From the NCBI RefSeq assembly GCF_026343955.1, contig NZ_JAPKNI010000002.1:709330-773329 (forward strand): a DNA stretch of 64,000 nucleotides, in the 5' to 3' direction. Source of the DNA: Kaistia defluvii. Lineage in GTDB: Bacteria; Pseudomonadota; Alphaproteobacteria; Rhizobiales; Kaistiaceae. Below the pieces are notes generated by a model. It did not search any database and had not been told where the DNA came from. It saw only the letters and a program-made list of their open reading frames with translations. This document shows, one piece after another, positions 25,061 to 33,176 of this stretch. Each line of letters starts with the position of its first letter. Within the stretch, counting starts at the first letter, position 1. Position numbers and translations under genes: made by a program.

Positions 25061-26199
25061 GACCGGGCCTCGTCGGCGCGCCAGATCGAGCGGATGACGG
25101 GGTGGCCGTCGACCAGGCGGATGCGCAGCAGGTCGGCCCGCCGCCCCGGCTCGATGCGGCCGCGATCCGCGAGACCGAGCATATCGGCCGGCGTCGCGCT
25201 GACCGTCGCGACGGCCTGGGGCAGGGACATGCCGTTGGCCGCCAGCACGAAGGCGGCCTCGAGCAGGCTGGTCGGCACATAGTCGGACGAGAGGGCGTCG
25301 AGCAGGCCGTTGGCGGCCAGTTCGGCGGCACTGACATTGCCGGAATGCGAGCGCCCGAGCACGACGTTCGGCCCGCCCATGACGATCTTCATGCCGCGTG
25401 CGCGCGCCTGCTCGGCCGCCTTCAGCGTCGTCGGGAATTCGGAGATCGCCACACCCTCGTGCCGGGCGCGATCCACCTCCTCCGGCGTCGTGTCGTCATG
25501 GCTGGCGAGGGGAATGCCGCGCGCCGCCGCCTGTCGGCGGATCTCGGCGCGCTGCGGCGCCGAATAGGTTTCGCGGTCGGCGCGCCGCTGCGCGATGTAG
25601 GCGTCGAACTCCGCATCGGTCCAGACGCGGCCGTTCTTCTTGCGGCGGAAGGCGCGATAGATGGCGAGGTCGCTCCACTGGCCTTGACCGGGCGTGTGAT
25701 CCATCAGGCTGATCAGGCCGAGGCGCGGATGGTCGGCATAGCGGCCAAAGATGTCGAGCGCGCCCGCGTCGGAAACCTCGCAGCGGAAATGCAGGAAGTG
25801 GTCGGCCTTGAGCAGGCCATGGGCGCGCGCCGCATCGAGGTTCTCGATGCTCTTGCGGATCATGGCGCGGCGTTCCCCGCCGCTGTCGTAATCGCCCATC
25901 GAAATGGCGTCGTAGACGGTGGTGACGCCGGCGCCGAACATGTCGCGGTCATGCGCCAGCACCGCGCCGATGGCCGAGGGCCAGGCGACGGCCGGACGCG
26001 GCGCGAAATGGCGCTCGAGATTGTCGGTGTGGACGTCGATCAGCCCGGGAAGCAGGAAATCGCCGTCCCCGTCGATCGCGTCCGCGTCGGCGCTGAGATC
26101 TGTGTCGATCGCCTGGATCCGGCCATCCCCGATCGTGACGCTGCCCCGGACGACCTCGTTCGGGAGGACGATCTGGAAATTGTTCAGGACGGTGTGCAT
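25057..26199 (-). CDS. phnM: PhnM: ribose-1-methylphosphonate 5-triphosphate diphosphatase
   Basis: A 380-residue amidohydrolase-fold enzyme of the C-P lyase pathway that removes pyrophosphate from alpha-D-ribose 1-methylphosphonate 5-triphosphate. Diagnostic motifs are LIDVHTDNLERH (53-64), LMDHTPGQGQW, SHDDTTPEEV, EFPTT and GGPNVVLGRSHSGN. Length matches the family. It forms a two-gene unit with the hexapeptide transferase. None of phnGHIJKL is present in the window, so C-P lyase must be encoded elsewhere or the pair has been separated from its cluster. Confidence 0.92.
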   Translation of the reverse strand: MHTVLNNFQIVLPNEVVRGSVTIGDGRIQAIDTDLSADADAIDGDGDFLLPGLIDVHTDNLERHFAPRPAVAWPSAIGAVLAHDRDMFGAGVTTVYDAISMGDYDSGGERRAMIRKSIENLDAARAHGLLKADHFLHFRCEVSDAGALDIFGRYADHPRLGLISLMDHTPGQGQWSDLAIYRAFRRKKNGRVWTDAEFDAYIAQRRADRETYSAPQRAEIRRQAAARGIPLASHDDTTPEEVDRARHEGVAISEFPTTLKAAEQARARGMKIVMGGPNVVLGRSHSGNVSAAELAANGLLDALSSDYVPTSLLEAAFVLAANGMSLPQAVATVSATPADMLGLADRGRIEPGRRADLLRIRLVDGHPVIRSIWRADEARS

Positions 26200-26380
26200 G
26201 GCGATCCGGGAGACATGTCAGGTGAGCGGGCTGCTTGTCGCGCCCGATGGGCTGCACCTAAGCCTGCTTTGTTGCGGTTTCGTGACGGGTGGGCTGGCCG
26301 GAAGGGTGGAACACCCAGACGGCCGCGAAGCAGAGGGCAGGGCGCCGGGGCCGATTGACAGAAACCGTTCCTCCATGCAA

Positions 26381-26397
26381 TTTGGGTAAACGATAAC
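26381..26397. promoter_or_regulatory. Candidate LacI operator upstream of the LacI gene
   Basis: TTTGGGTAAACGATAAC contains the LacI-like core GTAAACGATAAC (26386-26397), 16 bp before the lacI-type ATG. The same TTTGGGTAA word and GTAAnCGnTnAC core recur at 27488-27504. A further GAAACCGTT word is found at 26361-26369. Confidence 0.6.
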
Positions 26398-26413
26398 TCA
26401 GAGCCAAACGCCA

Positions 26414-27424
26414 ATGGCCGACGCCAAAGTCTCAATGCAGGATATTGCCGGCCGGCTGGGCGTCTCGGTGAAAACCGTTTCGGGCGCGCTGCACGGCGGC
26501 TCCATCCGCATGTCGGACGAGACGCGCCAGAAGATCAAGGCGCTGGCGGATGAACTGGGCTATGTCCCCAATCTGGTGGCGCGCGGCATGCGTCAGGGCT
26601 TCTTGCCCATCCTCGGCATCGTCGCCGACGGCCTGATCACCCAGCCCTTCGCCACCGAGATCATGCGCTCCTTCGACAATGCCGCGCGTGCCGACGGCCT
26701 CTCGGTCGTGGTCACCAATATCGGCGGCCGCACGGTCGAGGCGAGCGTCGCGGAACTGCAGCGGCTGATGCCGCGCACCATCGCCTATGCGAGCATGTAT
26801 CATCAGGTCGTCGCCATTCCGGAATCGCTGCGGGGCGTGATCTCGCTGATGATCAACTGCCGCGACGAGGCGGGCCTTATTCCGTCGCTGGTGCCGGCCG
26901 AGCAGGATGCGGCCGAGACGATCGTCGAACATCTTTTCGCGCATGAACGGCACAAGATTGCCTTCCTGAACCTGCCCGGCCTGATCGCGGCGCGGATGCG
27001 CGAGGACGGCTTTCGCGCCGCTCATGCCGCCCGTGGCATCGAGATCAACGAGGCCTGGATCCTGCCGGCGACGCGCGGCCCGCTCTATGCGGATCGCGCG
27101 CGCAGCCTGGTGCACGAGCACATCGCGGCGCTGTTTTCCGGGCCCGCGCGGCCCGATGCGATCCTGTGCGGCAATGACCGTGTCGCCATGGAAGTCTATG
27201 GCGCGCTGCGGCGGCAGGGCCTCGAAATTCCCGAGGACGTGTCGATCGCCAGCTTCGACAACCAGGTCGAGATCGCGGCCAGGCTCGACCCGCCGCTGAC
27301 GACCATGGAACTGCCGCACCGCGCCATCGGTCGCCGCGCGGGCGAAATCCTGTCCGGCTACAGAAAGCCGGTGCAGAAGGTTGACGAGATTCCGTTTCGC
27401 CTCGTGGAGCGTGCCTCGGTCTGA
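26414..27424 (+). CDS. LacI-family transcriptional regulator
   Basis: A 336-residue regulator. The LacI helix-turn-helix is at 6-27 (MQDIAGRLGVSVKTVSGAL), with the hinge region to about 62 and a sugar-binding PBP-like domain to the end. SIASFDNQ and LTTMELPHRAIGRRAGEIL are typical C-terminal landmarks. It is followed 52 bp later by the CUT1 transporter and GH32 operon that it probably represses. The inducer is likely a fructose-containing sugar. Matched operator-like sequences lie before it and at the start of the binding-protein gene. Confidence 0.93.
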   Translation: MADAKVSMQDIAGRLGVSVKTVSGALHGGSIRMSDETRQKIKALADELGYVPNLVARGMRQGFLPILGIVADGLITQPFATEIMRSFDNAARADGLSVVVTNIGGRTVEASVAELQRLMPRTIAYASMYHQVVAIPESLRGVISLMINCRDEAGLIPSLVPAEQDAAETIVEHLFAHERHKIAFLNLPGLIAARMREDGFRAAHAARGIEINEAWILPATRGPLYADRARSLVHEHIAALFSGPARPDAILCGNDRVAMEVYGALRRQGLEIPEDVSIASFDNQVEIAARLDPPLTTMELPHRAIGRRAGEILSGYRKPVQKVDEIPFRLVERASV

Positions 27425-27476
27425 GGTGACGAAACGGTTGAATTGAGCAAAACAGCTAGATTGGGAGGAGTTTGCA

Positions 27477-28790
27477 ATGTCTGCTACTTTGGGTAATCGT
27501 TTACTGAAGGGCCTCGGCGCCGCGTCGGCGCTGAGCATCGCGGTCGGGGCGGGGCTTTCGGGCGCCCAGGCGGCCGAACTCAAGGTGATGTTCCAGGGCG
27601 ACCCCTATGAGGTCACCATCATCACCGATGTCGCCAAGCGCTTCGAAGCGGCCAATCCCGGCACCACGGTGCAGCTGATCAATACGCCGCACGACGCCTA
27701 TAACGAGAAGATCGGCGCGGCTGTCTCGGCGGGCTCGCTGCCCGACATCCTGCAGCTCGATGCACCGTTCCTGGCGAACTACGTCTGGTCGGGCTTCCTG
27801 CAGCCGGTCGGCAACCTGCTCGACAAGGCGCTGGTCGACGACATGACGGCCTCGAACGTCGCCCAGGGCACCTATCCGATCGACAAGGCGCTCTATGCCG
27901 TCGGCCTGACCGACAGCACGGTCGCGCTCTATGGCAGCCGCAAGCAGCTTGAGGAACTGAAGATCCGCATCCCGACCTCGGTCGAGGATGCCTGGACGCG
28001 CGATGAGTTCGAGGCGGCGTTGAAGACACTGTCCACCGCGCCGGGCGTCAAGTGGCCGCTCGACCTGTTCCGTTCCTATGGCAGCAAGACGGAGTGGATC
28101 ACCTATGCCTATGAGCCGATCCTGGTCTCGATGGGGTGCGACGTGATCGACCGCACCAGCTGGAAGGCAACCGGAACGCTCGACGGCAAGGCCTGCGTCG
28201 ACGCCGCGACCGAGATGCAGAACTGGGTCAAGCAGGGCTGGGTCGTGCCGCAATCGGCAGGACAGAACCAGTTCTACGCCGAGGGCCGGCCGGCAGCGCT
28301 CGCCTGGGGCGGTCACTGGTTCTACGCCGAGGCCAACGCCAAGATGGGTGACGACGTCGTGGTCATGCCGCTGCCGAAGTTCGGCGAGAAGGGCGTGAGC
28401 CCCAACGGCACCTGGATCTGGTCGGTCGCCAAGACCGCTTCCGATCCGGCCGCGGCCGGCAAGTTCCTGAGCTTCATGCTGCAGGATCCGGCCTACCGCG
28501 ATGCCTATAAGGCGCATGCCGGCTTCCCCGGCCTGAAGTCCTTTGCCGCCGCCTCGCCGCTCTACGCCGACAAGGGTGCGATGGCCATCGCCTTCGAGCA
28601 GGCCGGCAAGAGCGCCGTCGCGCGCCCGCCGCATCCGGCCTACCCGACCATCACGCTCGCCTTCCAGAACGCGATGACCAACATCTTCGACGGCGCCGAT
28701 CCGCAGGCCGAACTCAGCAAGGCCGCCAAGAAGATCGACGACGATATCCTGGACAATGACGGCTACCAGCCGTTCGGCCAGGCCGAGTAG
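27477..28790 (+). CDS. CUT1 sugar-binding protein (family 1)
   Basis: A 437-residue periplasmic sugar-binding protein. The signal peptide is at 1-32 (cleavage after AQA). Typical features are the DAYNEKIGAAVSAGSLPDILQLD block near residue 70 and the GGHWFYAEANAKMGDD region. A strong GGGAGGAG ribosome site precedes the ATG. Codons 4-9 contain a LacI operator-like sequence. First gene of a transporter operon ending in a GH32 fructosidase, so the ligand is probably sucrose, a fructo-oligosaccharide or a related fructoside. Confidence 0.92.
   Translation: MSATLGNRLLKGLGAASALSIAVGAGLSGAQAAELKVMFQGDPYEVTIITDVAKRFEAANPGTTVQLINTPHDAYNEKIGAAVSAGSLPDILQLDAPFLANYVWSGFLQPVGNLLDKALVDDMTASNVAQGTYPIDKALYAVGLTDSTVALYGSRKQLEELKIRIPTSVEDAWTRDEFEAALKTLSTAPGVKWPLDLFRSYGSKTEWITYAYEPILVSMGCDVIDRTSWKATGTLDGKACVDAATEMQNWVKQGWVVPQSAGQNQFYAEGRPAALAWGGHWFYAEANAKMGDDVVVMPLPKFGEKGVSPNGTWIWSVAKTASDPAAAGKFLSFMLQDPAYRDAYKAHAGFPGLKSFAAASPLYADKGAMAIAFEQAGKSAVARPPHPAYPTITLAFQNAMTNIFDGADPQAELSKAAKKIDDDILDNDGYQPFGQAE
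27488..27504. promoter_or_regulatory. Candidate LacI operator inside the binding-protein coding start
   Basis: TTTGGGTAATCGTTTAC holds GTAATCGTTTAC (27493-27504), a near-palindrome matching the operator-like site at 26381-26397. It begins 11 bases into the coding sequence. A GAAACGGTT word at 27430-27438 lies upstream of the ribosome site. Confidence 0.55.
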
Positions 28791-28848
28791 GCCCACGCTT
28801 CTGTTCCCGCCGCGCCACTGCGCGGCTCGGGACTCTCTTCAAGAAGGA

Positions 28849-28876
28849 CCCGGTCGCGCCCCGACGCGCGACCGGG
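28849..28876 (+). other. Stem-loop between binding-protein and permease genes
   Basis: CCCGGTCGCG (28849-28858) and CGCGACCGGG (28867-28876) form a perfect 10-bp stem with an 8-nt loop in the 110-bp gap. No T tract follows, and the permease ribosome site lies just downstream. Confidence 0.65.
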
Positions 28877-28900
28877 AAACAAGTTCCGGGAGGCATCATT

Positions 28901-29857
28901 ATGTCGAGCCAAGCGTCCCCCATGCCGGGTTCGGCATCGCCGGGGCCCATCCGCGCCGCCATGCCGCGTCGCAAGCCGCCGATCTGGGGCGGCCGTCTGC
29001 AGGAACTGGGCATGCTGCTGCCCGCCTGCATCCTGATCGCACTATTCCTGTTGCTGCCGTTCCTCTCGTCCTTCGAGATCGCGCTGACCAATCAGCGCCT
29101 GATCCCGCGCCCCGTGCCGGTGCGCTTCGTCGGACTCGGCAATTTCCAGCAGATCCTGACCGATTCCGCCTTCTGGACGGCGCTGTGGAACGTCACGCGC
29201 TTCACGGTGATGGTGCTGCCGATCCAGTGCGGCTTCGCGCTGGCGATCGCGCTGCTGCTGAACCAGAAGCTGCCCTTCCGCAATTTCTTCCGCGGCCTGT
29301 TCTTCCTGCCGGCGATCACCTCGATGGTGGTCGTCTGCGTGATCTGGTCGACGCTGTTCCAGTATCCGACGGGACCGTTCAACCAGATCGTCGGATTCCT
29401 CTCCTTCGGTCTGGTCGGCCCGATTGACTGGCTCGGCGACCCGAACTGGGCGATGCCGTCGATCGTGCTGCTCTCGGCCTGGCAGGCCTATGGCTTCCAG
29501 ATGATCGTCTATCTTGCCGGGCTGCAGAACATTCCCGAGACGCTCTACGAGGCGGCCGAACTGGACGGCGCCAACGCATGGCAGCGCTTCTGGAACGTCA
29601 CCATGCCGAGCCTGCGCCAGACGCATATCTTCGTGCTGATCATCACCACCATCCAGGCTTTCAAGCTGTTCACCCAGGTGAACATCCTGACCCAGGGCGG
29701 TCCGCGCGGCACCACCGACACGCTGGTCCACTACATGTTCACGGCCGGCTTTGTCGACCAGCGGCTGGGCCTCGCCTCGGCTGTCGCCATTCTCCTGTTC
29801 CTGATCGTGCTGGTGGTCTCGCTCGTTCAGCGCTTCGTCGTGAGGGATCGTCGATGA
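28901..29857 (+). CDS. CUT1 sugar ABC permease (MalF-like)
   Basis: A 318-residue inner-membrane permease with a proline-rich cytoplasmic N-terminus of about 40 residues and six predicted helices. The coupling motif reads YEAAELDGANAWQRFWNVTMPSL. The ribosome site GGGAGG precedes the ATG. The stop overlaps the MalG-like gene start (ATGA). No ATPase gene is in this operon. Confidence 0.92.
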   Translation: MSSQASPMPGSASPGPIRAAMPRRKPPIWGGRLQELGMLLPACILIALFLLLPFLSSFEIALTNQRLIPRPVPVRFVGLGNFQQILTDSAFWTALWNVTRFTVMVLPIQCGFALAIALLLNQKLPFRNFFRGLFFLPAITSMVVVCVIWSTLFQYPTGPFNQIVGFLSFGLVGPIDWLGDPNWAMPSIVLLSAWQAYGFQMIVYLAGLQNIPETLYEAAELDGANAWQRFWNVTMPSLRQTHIFVLIITTIQAFKLFTQVNILTQGGPRGTTDTLVHYMFTAGFVDQRLGLASAVAILLFLIVLVVSLVQRFVVRDRR

Positions 29858-30747
29858 GCACGGTGGTATCCACCTCCACCCCGTCGCCGGTCGCCAAGGT
29901 CTCGGCCAAGCCCGACATCGGCGCGATCGTCAAGTTCGTCGCCGTGCTGATCATCGCGCTGGTGGTGATCTCGCCCCTGTTCCTGCTGTTCGTCGCCAGC
30001 CTGAAGCCGGACCGCTTCCAGATCCTCGCCGATATGGGCAGCTTCCGCGCCTTCTGGGTGTCCGAACCGTCGCTGCAGAACTTCACCGATATCGCGACCT
30101 TCGGCGGCGCGCTGCCCTTCGGACGCTATCTGGTCAACTCGCTGATCATCCTGTTCTGCACGGTGCTGGGTGGCGTGTTCCTGAACTCGATGGCCGCCTT
30201 CGTGCTGGCCTGGGGCCGGTTGCCCGGCCGGGCCTTGGTGCTCACCGCGCTGATCGGGCTCTATATCGTGCCGCAGGAATCGATCGTCCTGCCGCTGCTC
30301 AGCCTGGTCAACAAGGCCGGCCTCGGCGACAGCTTCGCGGCGCAGATCCTGCCCTGGATGGCGAGCCCCCTCTATATCTTCCTGATCTACCAGTTCTTCA
30401 TCCAGGTGCCTCGTGACATCTATGACGCTGCCACCGTCGACGGCGCCTCGCCGTTCCGGATCTACTGGTCGGTGTTCCTGCCCCTGAGCCTGCCGGTCCT
30501 GGCCACTGTCGCCATCCTGCTCGGCATCGAGACCTGGAACCAGTATCTCTGGCCGCTGATGGTCACCCAGACCGATTATGCGCGCCCGATCTCTGTCGGC
30601 ATCGCCAGTTTCTTCGGCCATGACAGCGTCTACTGGAACAGCGCCATGGCCGCCTCGGTGATGATGATGGTGCCGGTGCTGATCTTCTATCTCGCCTTCC
30701 AGAAATGGTTCGTCAGTTCCTTCATCAGCTCCGCCGTCAAGTGCTGA
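29854..30747 (+). CDS. CUT1 sugar ABC permease (MalG-like)
   Basis: A 297-residue inner-membrane permease. Start ATG 29854 overlaps the preceding stop by 4 nt; earlier in-frame codons belong to a shadow of the MalF-like gene. It has six helices, with coupling motif YDAATVDGASPFRIYWSVFLPLSLP and a terminal FVSSFISSAVKC. It forms a heterodimer with the MalF-like protein. It needs an ATPase from elsewhere; the MsmX/UgpC-like protein at 53889 is a candidate. Confidence 0.92.
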   Translation: MSTVVSTSTPSPVAKVSAKPDIGAIVKFVAVLIIALVVISPLFLLFVASLKPDRFQILADMGSFRAFWVSEPSLQNFTDIATFGGALPFGRYLVNSLIILFCTVLGGVFLNSMAAFVLAWGRLPGRALVLTALIGLYIVPQESIVLPLLSLVNKAGLGDSFAAQILPWMASPLYIFLIYQFFIQVPRDIYDAATVDGASPFRIYWSVFLPLSLPVLATVAILLGIETWNQYLWPLMVTQTDYARPISVGIASFFGHDSVYWNSAMAASVMMMVPVLIFYLAFQKWFVSSFISSAVKC

Positions 30748-30787
30748 CACCACTATGGATACCCTTGCGACAATGGAAGACCTTGCA

Positions 30788-32467
30788 ATGACCGAGTTCG
30801 AAGCCGACCTGGACGCCGGCGATATCGTCCATCTCTGGCAGAAGGCGCCGTCGCGGACGGCGCTTTCGGAAGTCGTCGTCACCGGGGGCGGAAGCCAGCC
30901 GGTGCGCCGGGCGGGCGCGCATTCCGACGATTTCACGCGCTCCGTTTTCGAGGCGCCCGTGGCGGGAACCTACCGCTTCGGCTGGCAGGAGCCGGGAACG
31001 GCCGTGTCGCTGGCCTATGGCTTTACCCCGGCGCGCGTGGCCGGGGAGGGCGTGCGCCTGCTCCACACCACCGAGAAAAACCGCGCCAGCGGGGCTCGCT
31101 ACAAGCTGCACTTCCAGGCGCCCTGGGGCTGGATGAACGATCCGAACGGCCTCTGCCAGATCGATGGCGCCAGCCACCTCTTCTACCAGCATTATCCGCA
31201 CAGCCTGCGATGGAACACGATGCACTGGGGCCACGCGGTCTCGGAAAACCTGGTCGACTGGATCGACCAGCCGATCTTCCTCGAGCCCCGCGCCGAACTA
31301 CTGGCCGATAACGGGCTGACGGGCGGGGCCTTCTCTGGCTCGGCCATTCCGCATGCCGGGGGCGGCGTGCGCGTCTTCTATACGGATCGCGAGGACGACC
31401 GCGAGCCGAGCCAGGAATGGCAGATCACGACGGTGTCGCGGGACATGCTGTCGGCCGGACCTTCGACGCCCATCATCACCGACAGGCCGTCCATCCCGAA
31501 TTTCGGCAAGGACATTCGCGATCCCTATGTCTTCAAGGGACCCGATGGCCTCTGGAAGATGGTCGTGGCCGGCGCCGACGATCGCGGCGGCCTGGTCCTG
31601 CTCTATGAAACGCGGGATCCCGAGGCGGCGGACGGCTGGTCATATGTGGGCATTCTGCATCGCGAGCCGCTGTCGCGCAGCCTCCCGGCAGAATGCCCGG
31701 GCCTGGTGGCGCTCGACGGCGAGGGGGAGGGGCTCTACGCTCTCATCTTCGGCATCATCGGATATCGGGACGAGGCGACCCGCCGCCGCAATCTGAGCTA
31801 CGCCATCGTCGGCCGCTTCGACGGTCGCATGTTTGAACCGATGGCGCGCCGCGAGGTCGATTTCGGCACCGACTGCTATGCGATCCAGGCATTCCAGCAT
31901 GCGGATGGCCCGGTCGGCATCGCCTGGGCCGCGAACTGGACCGATGTCTTCAAGGATCGTGACTTTGCTTCCGCCATGACCTTCCCGCGCCGCTTCATCT
32001 GGCAGGACGGCCAGCTGCGCATGCCGCCGGTCGAGGGCGTCAAGGCATTGCGGACCGGCGTCGCCACCGAGGCTCTCGCCGGCGCCGGCTCTGTGCCGCT
32101 CGCGGGCGGCCTTGGGGAAATCGAGATCGAGCTGGCGACACCGGGCGCTCCGTTTCGGCTCGACTTCGCCCATCCCGATCATGGCATTGCGCTGGTCTAT
32201 GACGGCGCGGTGCTGGAGCTGATGTTCGATCCGCCGGGCAACCGCGTCGTGCCGCGCTACCTGACGTCGACGACGACACTCAAGACCGTCCGCATTTTCG
32301 TCGATGTCGGCCTGATCGAGATCTATGCCGATGACGGTCTGCAATGCGCCACCAAGCGGCTCGACAGCGACCAGCCGATCAGCGCGATTGAGCTCCATGT
32401 CGATCCGGCAATAGTCCAGACAGCCAAGCTCTGGAACCTGCGGTCGAGGCTTGGCGCGGCCGCCTGA
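30788..32467 (+). CDS. GH32 family beta-fructosidase with an extra N-terminal domain
   Basis: A 559-residue glycoside hydrolase family 32 enzyme without a signal peptide, so it acts in the cytoplasm on imported fructosides. Start ATG 30788 is preferred for its GGAAGA ribosome site; ATG 30755 would add 11 residues. Catalytic landmarks by the short numbering are the nucleophile Asp118 in WMNDPNG, the transition-state stabiliser Asp245 in RDP, and the acid/base Glu302 in ECPG. About 95 residues before the propeller form an uncharacterised beta-rich N-terminal region; a beta-sandwich follows the propeller. It is last in the LacI-controlled operon, 40 bp after the permease. Substrate: sucrose, inulin- or levan-type oligosaccharides. 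Confidence 0.9.
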   Translation: MTEFEADLDAGDIVHLWQKAPSRTALSEVVVTGGGSQPVRRAGAHSDDFTRSVFEAPVAGTYRFGWQEPGTAVSLAYGFTPARVAGEGVRLLHTTEKNRASGARYKLHFQAPWGWMNDPNGLCQIDGASHLFYQHYPHSLRWNTMHWGHAVSENLVDWIDQPIFLEPRAELLADNGLTGGAFSGSAIPHAGGGVRVFYTDREDDREPSQEWQITTVSRDMLSAGPSTPIITDRPSIPNFGKDIRDPYVFKGPDGLWKMVVAGADDRGGLVLLYETRDPEAADGWSYVGILHREPLSRSLPAECPGLVALDGEGEGLYALIFGIIGYRDEATRRRNLSYAIVGRFDGRMFEPMARREVDFGTDCYAIQAFQHADGPVGIAWAANWTDVFKDRDFASAMTFPRRFIWQDGQLRMPPVEGVKALRTGVATEALAGAGSVPLAGGLGEIEIELATPGAPFRLDFAHPDHGIALVYDGAVLELMFDPPGNRVVPRYLTSTTTLKTVRIFVDVGLIEIYADDGLQCATKRLDSDQPISAIELHVDPAIVQTAKLWNLRSRLGAAA

Positions 32468-32485
32468 GCGGCGCGCACCGGCAGA

Positions 32486-33088
32486 TCATTCGTCTTGCGA
32501 ATTGGGGCCGGCTTGTTCCTGCCCCTTTTTCGTATCCGTGGCGCGGCCGTCCGGGACCAGCGCCCGGATATCGGCGAAGATGGATTCCCACGCCCCGTCG
32601 TCGAACTGCGCGAGGCCGAGGCCACGCAGCAGGAACGCCCCCTCGGCGGCCAGAACGGCCGTCAGGGCACGCCGCCCGCCCGGCGACCGGGTGTCGAGCT
32701 TGTCCAGCAGCTCGCGGTAGTAGCCTTGGATCTCGCTCCGGTAGTCGGGTGTCTGCACCAGGCTCGCGAGCAGGGCGCTGGCGCGAATGGCAGAGACCTC
32801 GTCTTCGCGATGGCTGGCGTCGACATGCGCCGCTGCTGTGGAGTGGGGCTCGTCACCATGCGCCGCCAGATAGTCGCCCACCAGGCGTTCATAGGACTTT
32901 CCGGCCCGCTCGAACATGGCTTCGATCAGCGCATCCTTGGTGCCGAAGGAATAGAGCACGCCGCCCTTGCTGACGCCGGCCTCGCGCGCGACGGCGTCGA
33001 TCGTCAGGCTGGTGACGCCACCCTTCGCGATCACGCGATCGGCTGCGTCCAGCAAACCCTCGCGATCAATCGTCGGCCGTCTGCCCAT
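32486..33088 (-). CDS. TetR-family transcriptional regulator
   Basis: A 200-residue repressor. The N-terminal TetR helix-turn-helix is at 8-52 (ADRVIAKGGVTSLTIDAVAREAGVSKGGVLYSF). A helical ligand-binding domain of the TetR_C type follows, with a hydrophilic tail. It is divergent from an MFS exporter gene, with a perfect palindrome between them. The likely role is induction of the exporter by a toxic cationic or hydrophobic compound. Convergent with the GH32 gene, 18 bp apart with no terminator. Confidence 0.92.
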   Translation of the reverse strand: MGRRPTIDREGLLDAADRVIAKGGVTSLTIDAVAREAGVSKGGVLYSFGTKDALIEAMFERAGKSYERLVGDYLAAHGDEPHSTAAAHVDASHREDEVSAIRASALLASLVQTPDYRSEIQGYYRELLDKLDTRSPGGRRALTAVLAAEGAFLLRGLGLAQFDDGAWESIFADIRALVPDGRATDTKKGQEQAGPNSQDE

Positions 33089-33106
33089 GTCTTTTCTCTT
33101 TTAATA

Positions 33107-33118
33107 CCGTCTGGACGG
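33107..33118. promoter_or_regulatory. Candidate TetR operator
   Basis: CCGTC-TG-GACGG is a perfect 5-bp-arm palindrome in an AT-rich patch (flanks AATA and ATATAT). It lies 18 bp before the TetR start and 58 bp before the exporter start, fitting control of both genes. Confidence 0.6.
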
Positions 33119-33176
33119 ATATATAGGTCCGTTCCCCGACGCCGGCAATCCCTGTTGCGCGGGAATGGAGAAGAGA

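Noticed and set aside
26200..26260. Pho-box-like sequence upstream of phnM
   Set aside because: A TGACATGTC-like word is present, but the expected paired CTGTCAT repeats with proper spacing are not.
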